A program made the position numbers and the translations under genes. Under the pieces are notes generated by a model, which was not told the DNA's origin, ran no database searches, and worked only from the letters and a program-made list of their open reading frames with translations. A stretch of DNA of 64,000 nucleotides from SZUA-36 sp963704855 (GTDB lineage: Bacteria; Pseudomonadota; Gammaproteobacteria; Xanthomonadales; SZUA-36): assembly GCA_963704855.1 (NCBI GenBank), contig CAVPHY010000004.1:353227-417226 (forward strand). Reading direction: 5' to 3'. Each line of letters begins with the position of its first letter. Position 1 is the stretch's first letter. Below are positions 18,840 to 27,922 of the stretch, in pieces.

Positions 18840-20264
18840 ATGGCAGAAGTACCAAGCTATGAACTATGGATGAAACAAACACATTCCCTGATTCACAAGC
18901 GCTCTACCCTTCTACAGCAGGTCGATCAAGCCATCAAAAACCGGGCCGGAAACGCCCAGATAAAAGCGGCCCTTGACCGTTGGAAATTTGATCAGAGCAG
19001 GCAGGGAAAGGACTGGACAAAGAGTGTCCGTAATCAAAAAGGCGCGGTGACCAACCTCTACCGGGCCGTCAACGACCTTGATAAACGCAAGCTTTCCGAT
19101 GAGGAACGCGAAGCAATGAAGTACATCAGCCGCATGCAGGCAATGGCCCTCGCCAAGCAGTTTGAAGGCAAGGAATTGACGTTTAAGAGCAGCAACCTGG
19201 TCGGTCTTGCACAGGGTGCCGGCAACAAATTCCAGAAGTTCAAAACGGGCGCCACGGCGTTAAAAAGTGGTGGGTCGACCGCAAAATCCGTTTACGGCAA
19301 TGTACAGACCATTAACACGGTCGCGAATACCAGTATCAAGGCGGTGCAGGCCACATCCAACGCCGCAGCTTCCGCGGACCTCAAATCCAAGATCATGCAA
19401 TTGTGCAAAACACTGACACCGGGCATGGATCCGAATGATGTGTTTAAAAAATTGAACCTGGGTTCTGTCGACCAATTCGCCGGGAATGTCGCGCCTTTCA
19501 TGGGCGCCATATCCAGCGGCAAGAAAATGGTCGTGGAATGGATCGGTGTGGCCAAGGTTCAGTATCAGAAATATGACACCGAAGACCGGCGCTTTGCCTT
19601 TGCCCCGGGTGACCCGGAAGCGGCGCTGAATGCAGTTCTTGAACTGCTGAGGCGGGAACGTAACTCGCGCCTGGCAAAGGCCGGCGTTGCAAGCGGTGCA
19701 TTTGGTGCCAAGCTGGGTGCCACGTTTGCTGACGGTGGTGCGTTGTCGGGGCCTATCATTGGCCTGCTCGAGACGCTTGCAGAGATCATGCAGATGATCG
19801 TTGAGTATGTACGCGACTGGAAAGAAGTCCAGCGGGCCAACGAATTGCTTCGCGTCGGTTTTCTCAATTTTGAAATTTTTAACGTGTCGCCCATTCTTGG
19901 CTGTTACTTTTTACTGATCCAGGACCACAGCACCATAATCAATATACTCGTGGCCGACTACGGCACACCAAATTTTGTATTGGATGCTGAGAGGCTGATA
20001 AAGGCGATCGAACCTGTCCTTGACCAGGCCAGGGGTTATGTCGGCGAGTCAAAATTCGAGATCGTGGGCTTCGAAAACATGAAGGGCGTGGTTGAAAAAA
20101 ACTGGAGCAAGCAGGGACTTGTTGGAAAAATCCAGGGCCTGCCCGGACACGTTACCGGTAAAATAGGCGAGCAGATATCCGACTGGGTCATGAAACCGGA
20201 AAAGCCGCCAAAACTGGACAAATCCAGGATTGTTGGAATTGGTTGGAATGGGCACAGCCGGTAA
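18840..20264 (+). CDS. Unrecognised 474-residue protein next to the T6SS; candidate cargo
   Basis: I do not recognise a family. The protein has no signal peptide. Its N-terminal 100 residues are helical and charged (LIHKRSTLLQQVDQAIKNRA, then RMQAMALAKQFEGKE). A Ser/Thr/Ala-rich stretch follows (about 125-180). A Gly/Ala-rich hydrophobic segment at about 280-325 (KAGVASGAFGAKLGATFADG, LSGPIIGLLETLAEIMQMIV) could insert in a membrane. The absence of a secretion signal, the placement straight after the T6SS operon with its own 135-bp leader, and the downstream small gene would suit a T6SS effector, perhaps membrane-acting. This is inference; a structural or regulatory role is possible. The start ATG at 18840 follows a GGGGG-containing leader. 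Confidence 0.6.
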   Translation: MAEVPSYELWMKQTHSLIHKRSTLLQQVDQAIKNRAGNAQIKAALDRWKFDQSRQGKDWTKSVRNQKGAVTNLYRAVNDLDKRKLSDEEREAMKYISRMQAMALAKQFEGKELTFKSSNLVGLAQGAGNKFQKFKTGATALKSGGSTAKSVYGNVQTINTVANTSIKAVQATSNAAASADLKSKIMQLCKTLTPGMDPNDVFKKLNLGSVDQFAGNVAPFMGAISSGKKMVVEWIGVAKVQYQKYDTEDRRFAFAPGDPEAALNAVLELLRRERNSRLAKAGVASGAFGAKLGATFADGGALSGPIIGLLETLAEIMQMIVEYVRDWKEVQRANELLRVGFLNFEIFNVSPILGCYFLLIQDHSTIINILVADYGTPNFVLDAERLIKAIEPVLDQARGYVGESKFEIVGFENMKGVVEKNWSKQGLVGKIQGLPGHVTGKIGEQISDWVMKPEKPPKLDKSRIVGIGWNGHSR

Positions 20265-20376
20265 AAAGTCTCTGGGTAACCCCGGTTGCTCGCATACTTA
20301 TTGGCAGCAAAGCCACCTGTCCCGCGACCGGTGGTTTTGCAACGACGATCAATCTCATTTTAACAGGGTGAAAAAT

Positions 20377-20634
20377 ATGGACGTGCAGGCAGCTGCAATT
20401 TCGTTACAAGGTAATAATTTCGTCATCGTTCTCGTCGGTTTGGACATGGTATCCAACCCCGGCGAGGCGGATATGGCAATCGACACACTGGAACCCAAGT
20501 TCGGCAAGGTCCCGGTCGTTCTGATGGCACAAAGAGAAGATACATCGCCGGTTTACTATGGTGATCAACGCCTCGTCGAGGCGCTGGGTGACCTTCCGGT
20601 TGACGAAATGCCCTGGAAGACCTACTCGGTTTAG
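20377..20634 (+). CDS. Unrecognised small protein (85 residues) downstream of the candidate cargo gene
   Basis: The open frame runs from 20230, but the ATG at 20377 has an AGGGTG site before it and begins a compact protein, MDVQAAAISLQGNNFVIVLV. The end reads DEMPWKTYSV. It has a hydrophobic strand (residues 14-22), a GEADMAIDTLEP helix and another strand with VPVVLMAQ, so it looks like a small alpha/beta domain. No signal peptide is seen. I do not recognise the family. Its place after the 474-residue gene invites an immunity-protein or chaperone hypothesis, but the sequence alone does not show that. Confidence 0.55.
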   Translation: MDVQAAAISLQGNNFVIVLVGLDMVSNPGEADMAIDTLEPKFGKVPVVLMAQREDTSPVYYGDQRLVEALGDLPVDEMPWKTYSV

Positions 20635-20826
20635 GAGGTTTCAGACGCTGGACCCCATAGGCGGTTCCGTGTTTGAATCTGACAGCCATCCCCCAAGATG
20701 TGACCCCGTCTGACGTCGCAAGCGCTTTCTAGTGCTGATTGCGCATCCGTTTGATCTCTGCCTGCAAGTCCCCTTTCAAAATCAAGTAAAATAGCGAGAG
20801 ATCGCAGCCCTCCAGGAAGAAATGCA

Positions 20827-22281
20827 ATGAGCACTGTACTGAAAGATAACCCGGCCAGTGATAATGACCAGACCATCGCGGAACTGACCACCTGTCTGAA
20901 CCGGCAGCGCGCCGCTTATCACGACGACCCGGTTCCGGGCCTTGAGCAACGAAAAAAGGATCTGTCCGCACTCAAACGCATGCTCGCTGACAACCGCGAG
21001 GCGATCATCGATGCGATTAACGCGGATTACGGTAACCGTTCCCGGCACGAGAGCCTGCTGGCTGAATTTATTATGAGCCTGGATGGTATCAATTTCGCCG
21101 GAAGGCACCTGAAACAATGGATGAGGGTGCAAAAGCGAAAGATTGAGTTTGCCCTGTACCCCGGTGCGAAAAACCGGGTCATACCGCAACCACTGGGTGT
21201 GGTCGGGGTTATTGTGCCGTGGAATTTTCCGATCCAGCTGGCCTTCATACCACTGACCTACATTTTCGCCGCCGGTAACCGGGCCATGGTCAAAATGTCA
21301 GAAAATTCCCACCACCTGACGCGTTTGTTGATCAAGCTTGTACCGGATTACTTTCCGGCGGATAAGCTTAGTTTTTTCGAAGAAACAGGTACGGTGGGCA
21401 TCCAGTTTTCACAACTGCCCTTTGACCACCTGTTTTTCACCGGCTCCGGTGCAACCGGTAAGGCGGTCATGGCGTCGGCTGCGAAGAACCTGACACCGGT
21501 CACGCTTGAGTTGGGTGGTAAATCACCCGCGGTTATCGGGCCGGACTACCCGATGAAAAAAGCCGTTGAACGCATCATGTTTGCAAAATTATTCAATGCG
21601 GGCCAGATTTGTGTCAATGTCGACTACCTGCTCGTCTCTGAGGGCCGTGTCGATGAGTTTGTCAGTGCCGCCAGGGCCTGGGTGAGTAAACACTGTCCTG
21701 ATATCAATAGTCCCGACTATACGTCAATCATCGATCAAAAATCCTTTGACCGTCTGAGAAATTCTCTAGCGGATGCCAGGCGCCTGGGGGCAAACCTCAT
21801 CAACCTGGCCGAAGGTCAGGAATCAAAGGCCGGTATGCGAAAGATGGCGCCGCACCTTGTTTTGAATACCTCCGATGATATGGAACTGATGAAAAGAGAG
21901 ATATTCGGTCCGATCCTGCCCATTATTCCCTACAAGGACCAGCAACAGGTGGTCGACTACATTAACAAGCGCAACCGGCCGTTGGCGTTTTATGTTTTCA
22001 CCAATGACAAGCAACTGCAATCGTTCTATCTTGAAAGGGTCATGTCCGGTGGCGTCTGTGTCAACGATGCCTTGCTCCATCCCGGTCAGCATGACCTGCC
22101 GTTCGGTGGTGTTGGCGACAGTGGCATGGGGCACTATCACGGCTACGAGGGCTTCGTCACATTCTCCAAGTTGCGGCCGGTTTTTTACCAGGCCGGCTTC
22201 AGCGTCCTGAAGTTGCTCGCACCGCCCTATGGAAAACGGGCGACCACCATGTTGAATATGATTCTTAAAAGAAAGCTATAA
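20827..22281 (+). CDS. NAD(P)-dependent aldehyde dehydrogenase, coniferyl-aldehyde dehydrogenase-like
   Basis: The 484-residue protein is a membrane-type/class 3-like aldehyde dehydrogenase. It contains PQPLGVVGVIVPWNFPIQLA (cofactor domain), FFTGSGATGKAVM, the general-base glutamate in LELGGKSPAVIGP and the nucleophilic cysteine in FNAGQICVNVDYL. The linker KIEFALYPGAKNRVIPQP is what I associate with coniferyl aldehyde dehydrogenases (CalB), although substrate cannot be read from sequence. A hydrophobic C-terminus (FYQAGFSVLKLLAPPYGKR) could contact the membrane. The FAD oxidase gene starts about 10 bp later, so the two probably act in one oxidation pathway. Confidence 0.88.
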   Translation: MSTVLKDNPASDNDQTIAELTTCLNRQRAAYHDDPVPGLEQRKKDLSALKRMLADNREAIIDAINADYGNRSRHESLLAEFIMSLDGINFAGRHLKQWMRVQKRKIEFALYPGAKNRVIPQPLGVVGVIVPWNFPIQLAFIPLTYIFAAGNRAMVKMSENSHHLTRLLIKLVPDYFPADKLSFFEETGTVGIQFSQLPFDHLFFTGSGATGKAVMASAAKNLTPVTLELGGKSPAVIGPDYPMKKAVERIMFAKLFNAGQICVNVDYLLVSEGRVDEFVSAARAWVSKHCPDINSPDYTSIIDQKSFDRLRNSLADARRLGANLINLAEGQESKAGMRKMAPHLVLNTSDDMELMKREIFGPILPIIPYKDQQQVVDYINKRNRPLAFYVFTNDKQLQSFYLERVMSGGVCVNDALLHPGQHDLPFGGVGDSGMGHYHGYEGFVTFSKLRPVFYQAGFSVLKLLAPPYGKRATTMLNMILKRKL

Positions 22282-22291
22282 GTTGCTGTAT

Positions 22292-23677
22292 ATGAATGTA
22301 TTATTTCTCATAAAAGAGATTGAAAAAACGGTCTCGCCCGGCGGTGTATTGCTCGGTGAGGACGTCAGTCTCCGCTCAGATACCTGGCCGCCCGCAGGTG
22401 GCTGCCAGGCCCTGGCCATCATCCGGCCGGCCAACACGGATGAGTTATCGGAGGTGCTCAAACTTTGCCACGCTGCCGGGCAAAGTGTTATCACCCATGG
22501 TGGACTGACCGGCCTGGTGGGTGGTGCAAAGGCCGGCAAGGATGACCTGGTGATCTCACTGGAACGTATGAACCGGATCGAGGCGATCGACGTCATCAAC
22601 CGGACTGTCACCGTCGAGGCGGGTGTTCCCTTGCAGAAGGTTCAAGAGGCTGCTGCCGAGGCTGACCTGCTGTTCCCGCTTGATCTCGGCGCCAGGGGCA
22701 GTTGCACGATAGGCGGGAATATAGCCACCAACGCCGGCGGTAACAGTGTGATCCGTTACGGCATGATGCGTGAACAATTACTCGGTGTGGAGGCCGTGCT
22801 GGCAGATGGCACCGTTATTTCGTCACTCAACAGTGTGATCAAGAACAACACGGGCTATGACCTGAAACAGCTGTTCACAGGCTCAGAAGGCACGCTCGGT
22901 ATCGTCACGCGCGCGGTACTGCGCCTGCGTCCCCTGCCGCGTTCCTGCAATACCGCGCTGGTTGCCATCGATAACTTTGAAAAAGTGGCAGGCTTCCTGC
23001 GGCGTATGGATTCCGCGCTGGGTGGCACGCTGAGCGCCTTTGAAGTCTTGTGGAATGATTTTTATGGGACGATCATCGGCGATGGCAGCAAGCACACGCC
23101 ACCCTTAAGCCAGTCACATCCATACTACGTACTGCTGGAATCGACCGGTGGCCACCAGGAGTCAGACCGGTTGCGTTTCGAAGCTGCGCTGGAGGAGGCG
23201 TTTGAAACCGAACTGGTCGTTGATGCCGTCATCGCGCAAAGCAAGCGGCAGCGTGAAGAACTGTGGGCCATCAGGGATGACATCGAAGGTCTGACCCGCA
23301 AGCTTTTCCCACCGATCGTTTTCGACGTCAGCCTGGGTATTCCCGAGATGGATGACTATGTCGATGAGGTCCGCAGGCAACTGAAACAGCGTTGGCCCGC
23401 GTCGCAGATGGTCGCGTTCGGTCACCTCGGTGACGGCAATATACACCTCGTCGTGACGGTGGGCAGTCTTGAACCTGCCGAGGTTCACGGGGTGGAAACC
23501 ATCATTTACGAGGCGCTGGCGCGTTGCCGGGGTGTCATTTCAGCCGAACACGGAATTGGGCTCGACAAGCGGGAGTATTTGAGACACTCGCGTAGTGTGG
23601 CGGAAATAAACCTTATGAAGATAGTGAAACAAGCTATTGATCCAAAAGGAATTCTTAATCCGGGTCGGATATTCTAA
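22292..23677 (+). CDS. FAD-binding oxidase, GlcD/D-2-hydroxyacid dehydrogenase family
   Basis: The product (461 residues from the ATG at 22292; a TTG at 22283 is an alternative start) has the PCMH-type FAD-binding fold. The FAD-loop motif is SVITHGGLTGLVGGAK, followed by NAGGNSVIRYGMMREQLLG and FTGSEGTLGIVTRAVLRLRP. The C-terminal FAD-oxidase domain has the metal-binding FGHLGDGNIHLVV and ISAEHGIGLDKREYL motifs. Known relatives oxidise glycolate, D-lactate or D-2-hydroxyglutarate; the exact substrate is not decidable here. It is probably cotranscribed with the aldehyde dehydrogenase. It converges with the CHAT gene with only 12 bp between stops. Confidence 0.88.
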   Translation: MNVLFLIKEIEKTVSPGGVLLGEDVSLRSDTWPPAGGCQALAIIRPANTDELSEVLKLCHAAGQSVITHGGLTGLVGGAKAGKDDLVISLERMNRIEAIDVINRTVTVEAGVPLQKVQEAAAEADLLFPLDLGARGSCTIGGNIATNAGGNSVIRYGMMREQLLGVEAVLADGTVISSLNSVIKNNTGYDLKQLFTGSEGTLGIVTRAVLRLRPLPRSCNTALVAIDNFEKVAGFLRRMDSALGGTLSAFEVLWNDFYGTIIGDGSKHTPPLSQSHPYYVLLESTGGHQESDRLRFEAALEEAFETELVVDAVIAQSKRQREELWAIRDDIEGLTRKLFPPIVFDVSLGIPEMDDYVDEVRRQLKQRWPASQMVAFGHLGDGNIHLVVTVGSLEPAEVHGVETIIYEALARCRGVISAEHGIGLDKREYLRHSRSVAEINLMKIVKQAIDPKGILNPGRIF

Positions 23678-23689
23678 GGACGACGTCTG

Positions 23690-26600
23690 CTAAGGAATAA
23701 ACAGCTGGTACCCCGCCCAGTCATATAGGCCGTCAGCACGGCTTCGTTCCATGTAGTTAAGCCTGGCATCATGCAGGGACCCCGCGATATCTCCGGAATC
23801 TTTCAGCCTGCGATAGAAATCGGTCATGAATACCTCATTCGAGTCGGCATCACCTGGCCACAAGTTAACAATCACCGCACGGGCACCGGCGGCAGAGAAG
23901 TCCGAGACCAGGCCGGGTTGGTTGCTGTAGCTTGAAACCGGCGACCCGACAGACCTCGTCGAACTCAGGAAAACCAGCGTGACGTCCAGTCCCTGGGCGC
24001 GGATATCCTGCGGTTTCAGCACCATGCGACCGGGTTCGTATTCACCCTCGGATAGTTCGAGCCCGGAATCAAACGGGTATTTGAGGTTGATAAGACCGGG
24101 CATGGATAAATGCGCCAGGTTCGAGCGCAGAAAATCCTCGGTTTTGAATTCATCCGGCAATAGCGCAACACCCTGTATGATCTGCAGACCCGGCCCGATG
24201 AAAATATCCCCCACCGAGCGGATCTCCGGCGATGTTTCAAGCCGCGTTGCATAGTCACCCGTGTAATCCTGTGGATTACCTGCGAGGAAGACCCGTTGCA
24301 ACGGTCCGGTCTGCAAACTGTTTCGCGGTCCAATACTGGACGGGAAAGACAGCAGGTTTATAACGGTATGCTTTTCAGCCAGGTAGCGTCCGTTGATACG
24401 CAGCGCATCGAGCGGAATTCCTAGTAGCGGGCCAGCGGGAATCACGTAGATCGTTTCAGATAAAAGCTCGGTCACTGGTTCGAGCAGGCGCCTACCCAGC
24501 TCATCCATAGCGCGGTCAAAGGCAACCACGCCGGTGTTCTCCAGACCCTGGCGGGCCGTCAGCAGCGATTGGTACAGGCCGGCGGGGTTGCTGATATCCC
24601 GCCGCTGCACGCCGCCCTTGTGCGCGACCCATACCTGGGCCATTGCAGGGTCGATATGGTAGGTAAGCACCCGCTCGTCGCTGCCAAGGCTGTTCAGGTA
24701 CTTTTGTAAACCGGCGCCTGACAGGTATTCAAAGCGGTTGCGCATGCCTGCGCGTAGTGTTTCCAGCCCCGCATTGATCCTGTCATTGAGGGCAAACACC
24801 GATTGCCCGGCCGTGGGATTTGCCCTTTGCGCCAACTGGCCGCGTAAGGGGTCGGTCTCCCTCGATCTGCCAACCGTCGTCAATTCCAAACCGGTATAGC
24901 TTTCAATGGTCCTGATCTTGCTCAAGGCCAGCAACGAATCACGGTCCCCTGCCCCGCCTCGTTGCTTTGAATCCGCAATCAGCAGCGTGAGCCAGGTATC
25001 AAAAACCTGTCCATGGCGTTCCACGTACCACGCACCCAGCACACCGGCGAGCGAATGGCGCAACATGTGTATTTCATCCGCCAGCTGCGCCAACACAGCC
25101 AGCGCCGTGTCGCGTTGCCCTGCTGAGCTCTTTATCTGTGCCCACAGGAACATCGCTTCAGTCGTGAACCTCGGTACACCGCCATTGCGTAGCCATTCCC
25201 AGGAAGCATCGAGACTGGCTCCGGAACAGAACTCGTCCGCTGAATTAGAAAGAGCGCAATACTGAAGGTGCGCCAGGTGCTTGAGATCAGTATGGCCACC
25301 CGTGCTTGCCGCCGAGTGACTTTTCCGGAAAAAAGACAGGGCCTCGCGCTGGTTGTCACCCGTCCTGGCGATGCTGTCCAGACCCTGATCGTACTGGTAC
25401 TGACCAGGTGGTGACTGTTGAAGGCCAAGGGCGCTGCGCGCTTTCTGCATCCCCTCGTACTCGCCCTTCAAGCGGAAAATATTCGCCATGATCCGCAAAC
25501 CTTCAGCAACATCGATAATCGGGTTGCCGCGTTTGTTCTGACCGGAGGCCGGGTTGATTCCGACCAGTTGCAAATAGCTTAGCGCCTCATCCAGCCGGCC
25601 GGTTTCATAGGAGATCTTCGCCAGTTCGAAATTGATCTGTGTGCGTATCGCACTGTTATTTTCGTGGTTCAGCGCCCCGCTCAACACCTCGAAGGCCTCG
25701 CCCCAGTGATAGCTGCCCATCAACAAACGCGCCTGTGCCAGCATGTTGAGCGCGAGTTCATCCCCGCCACCCTCCTCGACCAGTTGCGACTCAATCTCCT
25801 GCAGGACTTCGCTGGTGGCGGGGGCATCCCCCTGGATGGTATGAATCTGTACGATGCTCTCGCGTATTGCGGTTGCGAGTTCCGGGCTGGCGGCTGAATC
25901 TGCAAGCTGCACGGCCAATTGAAACTGCTCAAGCGCCTGCGGCCAGGACGACTGCCCGGCATATTCCACACCGCTGGCATACAACGCACGCGCCTGCTCA
26001 AACCCAAAGCCCATGGAACCGGCCAGTTCCGCTGCCCGGGCGAGCACTGCCTGGACCGGATCGGTATTGTCTGCCGGCGTGCTCAATGAACCCGACTTCC
26101 TCAGACCAATTAACGCAAGGCTTTGCAGTTGCAGCGTTGCGAGTTCAATTTTCTGGAAGCGCGTACCCTTCAGGTTCGCGAGAATCTCACGCGTCATGCT
26201 GTAGACGATGCTGTGGTCATGCAAATGGAACTGGATCAGGTGTGCCGTCAGGTAATTGGCCCAGAGACGCATTTCGATCATACCGAACTGCTCAAACAAC
26301 CTTCCGGCGTTTATCAGGCTGTCAATTTTAACCGTCCAGTTCGCCTGGCTGTCGGTCGCGCTGGCTTCCACGCCGAATGAAAGCAGCCTGTAAGCCTGCG
26401 ATACCGAACTGCTCCTCGAGTCCCAAGGTTTTAAACGCGTCATCTCGATGGCAAACTCGGTGCGCCCGGTATGAAGCCTGGATGTGACCTCGATATCAAT
26501 CTGACGGTCGGTCTTGGGTGCGTTAATGTATTGAAAAACAGGAACTATCCTGCTGCCCGGCACACCTGACCGCAACAGCACCTCGCCATTCGAACCCGAT

Positions 26601-26824
26601 ATTTTTGATTCAAACTCGGCCTCGAAGGCATTGATTGTAATGAGCAGGTCTTCGTTTACAGCCTGCCGGAAAAAGTACTCCTGGGTTTTCACAGGAGCAA
26701 CCGCCTGCGCGGCCGAGACTGCGGGGATTGCCAATCCCGTCACGAGGATAAGCAGCGTCGCCAGGTAAGCCGGAAGCCGCTTGGTCAATAGACTTATTCC
26801 ATGATAAAAAATCATTATGCTCAC
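23690..26824 (-). CDS. Secreted TPR protein with a degenerate C-terminal CHAT (caspase-like) domain
   Basis: The 1044-residue protein has a long N-terminal signal peptide (hydrophobic core LPAYLATLLILVTGLAIPAV). A helical repeat region of TPR type follows at about 190-560, with ALEQFQLAVQLADSA and LNFELAKISYETGRLDEALS-like units. The last 250 residues are a CHAT domain, ending FSAAGARAVIVNLWPGDADS and FMTDFYRRLKDSGDIAGSL. The usual His of HFATHG aligns with Pro (HLSMPG, about 905-910). The usual Cys of LSAC aligns with Thr (LSST, about 956). The protease dyad therefore seems lost. It is divergent from the VWA/stator operon, separated by 168 bp, and may function with it in the periplasm. Confidence 0.85.
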   Translation of the reverse strand: MSIMIFYHGISLLTKRLPAYLATLLILVTGLAIPAVSAAQAVAPVKTQEYFFRQAVNEDLLITINAFEAEFESKISGSNGEVLLRSGVPGSRIVPVFQYINAPKTDRQIDIEVTSRLHTGRTEFAIEMTRLKPWDSRSSSVSQAYRLLSFGVEASATDSQANWTVKIDSLINAGRLFEQFGMIEMRLWANYLTAHLIQFHLHDHSIVYSMTREILANLKGTRFQKIELATLQLQSLALIGLRKSGSLSTPADNTDPVQAVLARAAELAGSMGFGFEQARALYASGVEYAGQSSWPQALEQFQLAVQLADSAASPELATAIRESIVQIHTIQGDAPATSEVLQEIESQLVEEGGGDELALNMLAQARLLMGSYHWGEAFEVLSGALNHENNSAIRTQINFELAKISYETGRLDEALSYLQLVGINPASGQNKRGNPIIDVAEGLRIMANIFRLKGEYEGMQKARSALGLQQSPPGQYQYDQGLDSIARTGDNQREALSFFRKSHSAASTGGHTDLKHLAHLQYCALSNSADEFCSGASLDASWEWLRNGGVPRFTTEAMFLWAQIKSSAGQRDTALAVLAQLADEIHMLRHSLAGVLGAWYVERHGQVFDTWLTLLIADSKQRGGAGDRDSLLALSKIRTIESYTGLELTTVGRSRETDPLRGQLAQRANPTAGQSVFALNDRINAGLETLRAGMRNRFEYLSGAGLQKYLNSLGSDERVLTYHIDPAMAQVWVAHKGGVQRRDISNPAGLYQSLLTARQGLENTGVVAFDRAMDELGRRLLEPVTELLSETIYVIPAGPLLGIPLDALRINGRYLAEKHTVINLLSFPSSIGPRNSLQTGPLQRVFLAGNPQDYTGDYATRLETSPEIRSVGDIFIGPGLQIIQGVALLPDEFKTEDFLRSNLAHLSMPGLINLKYPFDSGLELSEGEYEPGRMVLKPQDIRAQGLDVTLVFLSSTRSVGSPVSSYSNQPGLVSDFSAAGARAVIVNLWPGDADSNEVFMTDFYRRLKDSGDIAGSLHDARLNYMERSRADGLYDWAGYQLFIP

Positions 26825-26992
26825 GTGGGTTAACAGAACCCGGCAGTGCTTTTGAACAACATTTTAACGTAGCCCGATCGCAAGACAGGTATCATATGGC
26901 CGATTAACCTGATGCTCAAATCGGGAAACCGCATTGAACGAAAACGTTATCCATACTGTCAATTTCTTTATTAAATAAAAGTAACAAAATTC

Positions 26993-27922
26993 TTGAGAAC
27001 CCCGGAACGAGACACAACTGTTTTTTCAACATCGGCCATTGATTTGTTCGCCTCAGCCCTTGGTGCGTTCATTCTACTGGTTATGTTGCTATTTCCCTAT
27101 TACCGTCACGCCGGGCCGGATCATGCCTTCGCCAGGACCCAGGACATAATGGAGAAGCGCCGGCTGTCCTCCGGGCAACTCGAAGACCTGAAATCCCGTC
27201 AACAGGAACTGCAAAGCGAACTGGACCAGTTGACCGAAGCCAACCAGGGCCGCGAACAACAGATCTCCCGGCTCAGAAAACAGTTGATGGATATCCGTAA
27301 CCAGCTGGCCGCACTGCCAACCGAAATAACCGAACCGGTTGAGATCATTACCCCGGAGCCCGAGCCCATGGCGCTGACCCATGGTGTTGAGTTTTCAATC
27401 CTTGGTCTCGCCACGCAGGTTAAATCCTTTGTCATCGTCGTAGATATGTCCGGCAGTATGCTCGCCTACGAGAAACTGATGATCGATTCGGTGCTCGAGA
27501 TACTCAAGCCCCTGGATGAGACAAACGAGTTCGCCATATTGGGCTACCACGGCAACCCGCAGCCGGTGCTTTGGAGCTTCCCCACCGGTAACAAGCTTTT
27601 GCCCGCAACCCGCGAGAACCTTCAGCTGGCTGAAACATTTACCCATTCGCTGGTGCGTAAATTTGTAGGCTCCACCCCCACACATTTTGCATTGCAGGCG
27701 GCGCTCGAATACCCGTCGAGCGCCATTATCCTGCTCAGCGACGGCGAGCCAAACAGCCCGCCGGGTTTTATCATCGAGAACATAACCCAACTCAACCAGT
27801 TCAGGCAGACCGAGATCCACACCGTGGCCATCGGCGAATATACGCATAACCGCAACCTGGTGCTTTTCATGCAAACGCTCGCACGCCTCAATGGCGGTGA
27901 TTTCGTGGGTGTATCCAAATGA
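26993..27922 (+). CDS. One-TM protein with coiled coil and VWA domain (stator B-like)
   Basis: The 309-residue protein has a single N-terminal TM helix at about 15-35. Within it SAIDLFASALGAF places Asp17 where MotB/ExbD/TolR carry their proton-binding aspartate. A coiled coil (about 50-108, RLSSGQLEDLKSRQQELQ) leads to a VWA domain (about 143-305) with an intact MIDAS motif DMSGS at 151-155 and a later LLSDGEPN. By analogy with MotB/ExbD the VWA domain should be periplasmic; that is inference. The start is a TTG at 26993 with a poor ribosome binding site, so it is uncertain. It overlaps the next gene by 4 bp. Confidence 0.85.
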   Translation: MRTPERDTTVFSTSAIDLFASALGAFILLVMLLFPYYRHAGPDHAFARTQDIMEKRRLSSGQLEDLKSRQQELQSELDQLTEANQGREQQISRLRKQLMDIRNQLAALPTEITEPVEIITPEPEPMALTHGVEFSILGLATQVKSFVIVVDMSGSMLAYEKLMIDSVLEILKPLDETNEFAILGYHGNPQPVLWSFPTGNKLLPATRENLQLAETFTHSLVRKFVGSTPTHFALQAALEYPSSAIILLSDGEPNSPPGFIIENITQLNQFRQTEIHTVAIGEYTHNRNLVLFMQTLARLNGGDFVGVSK

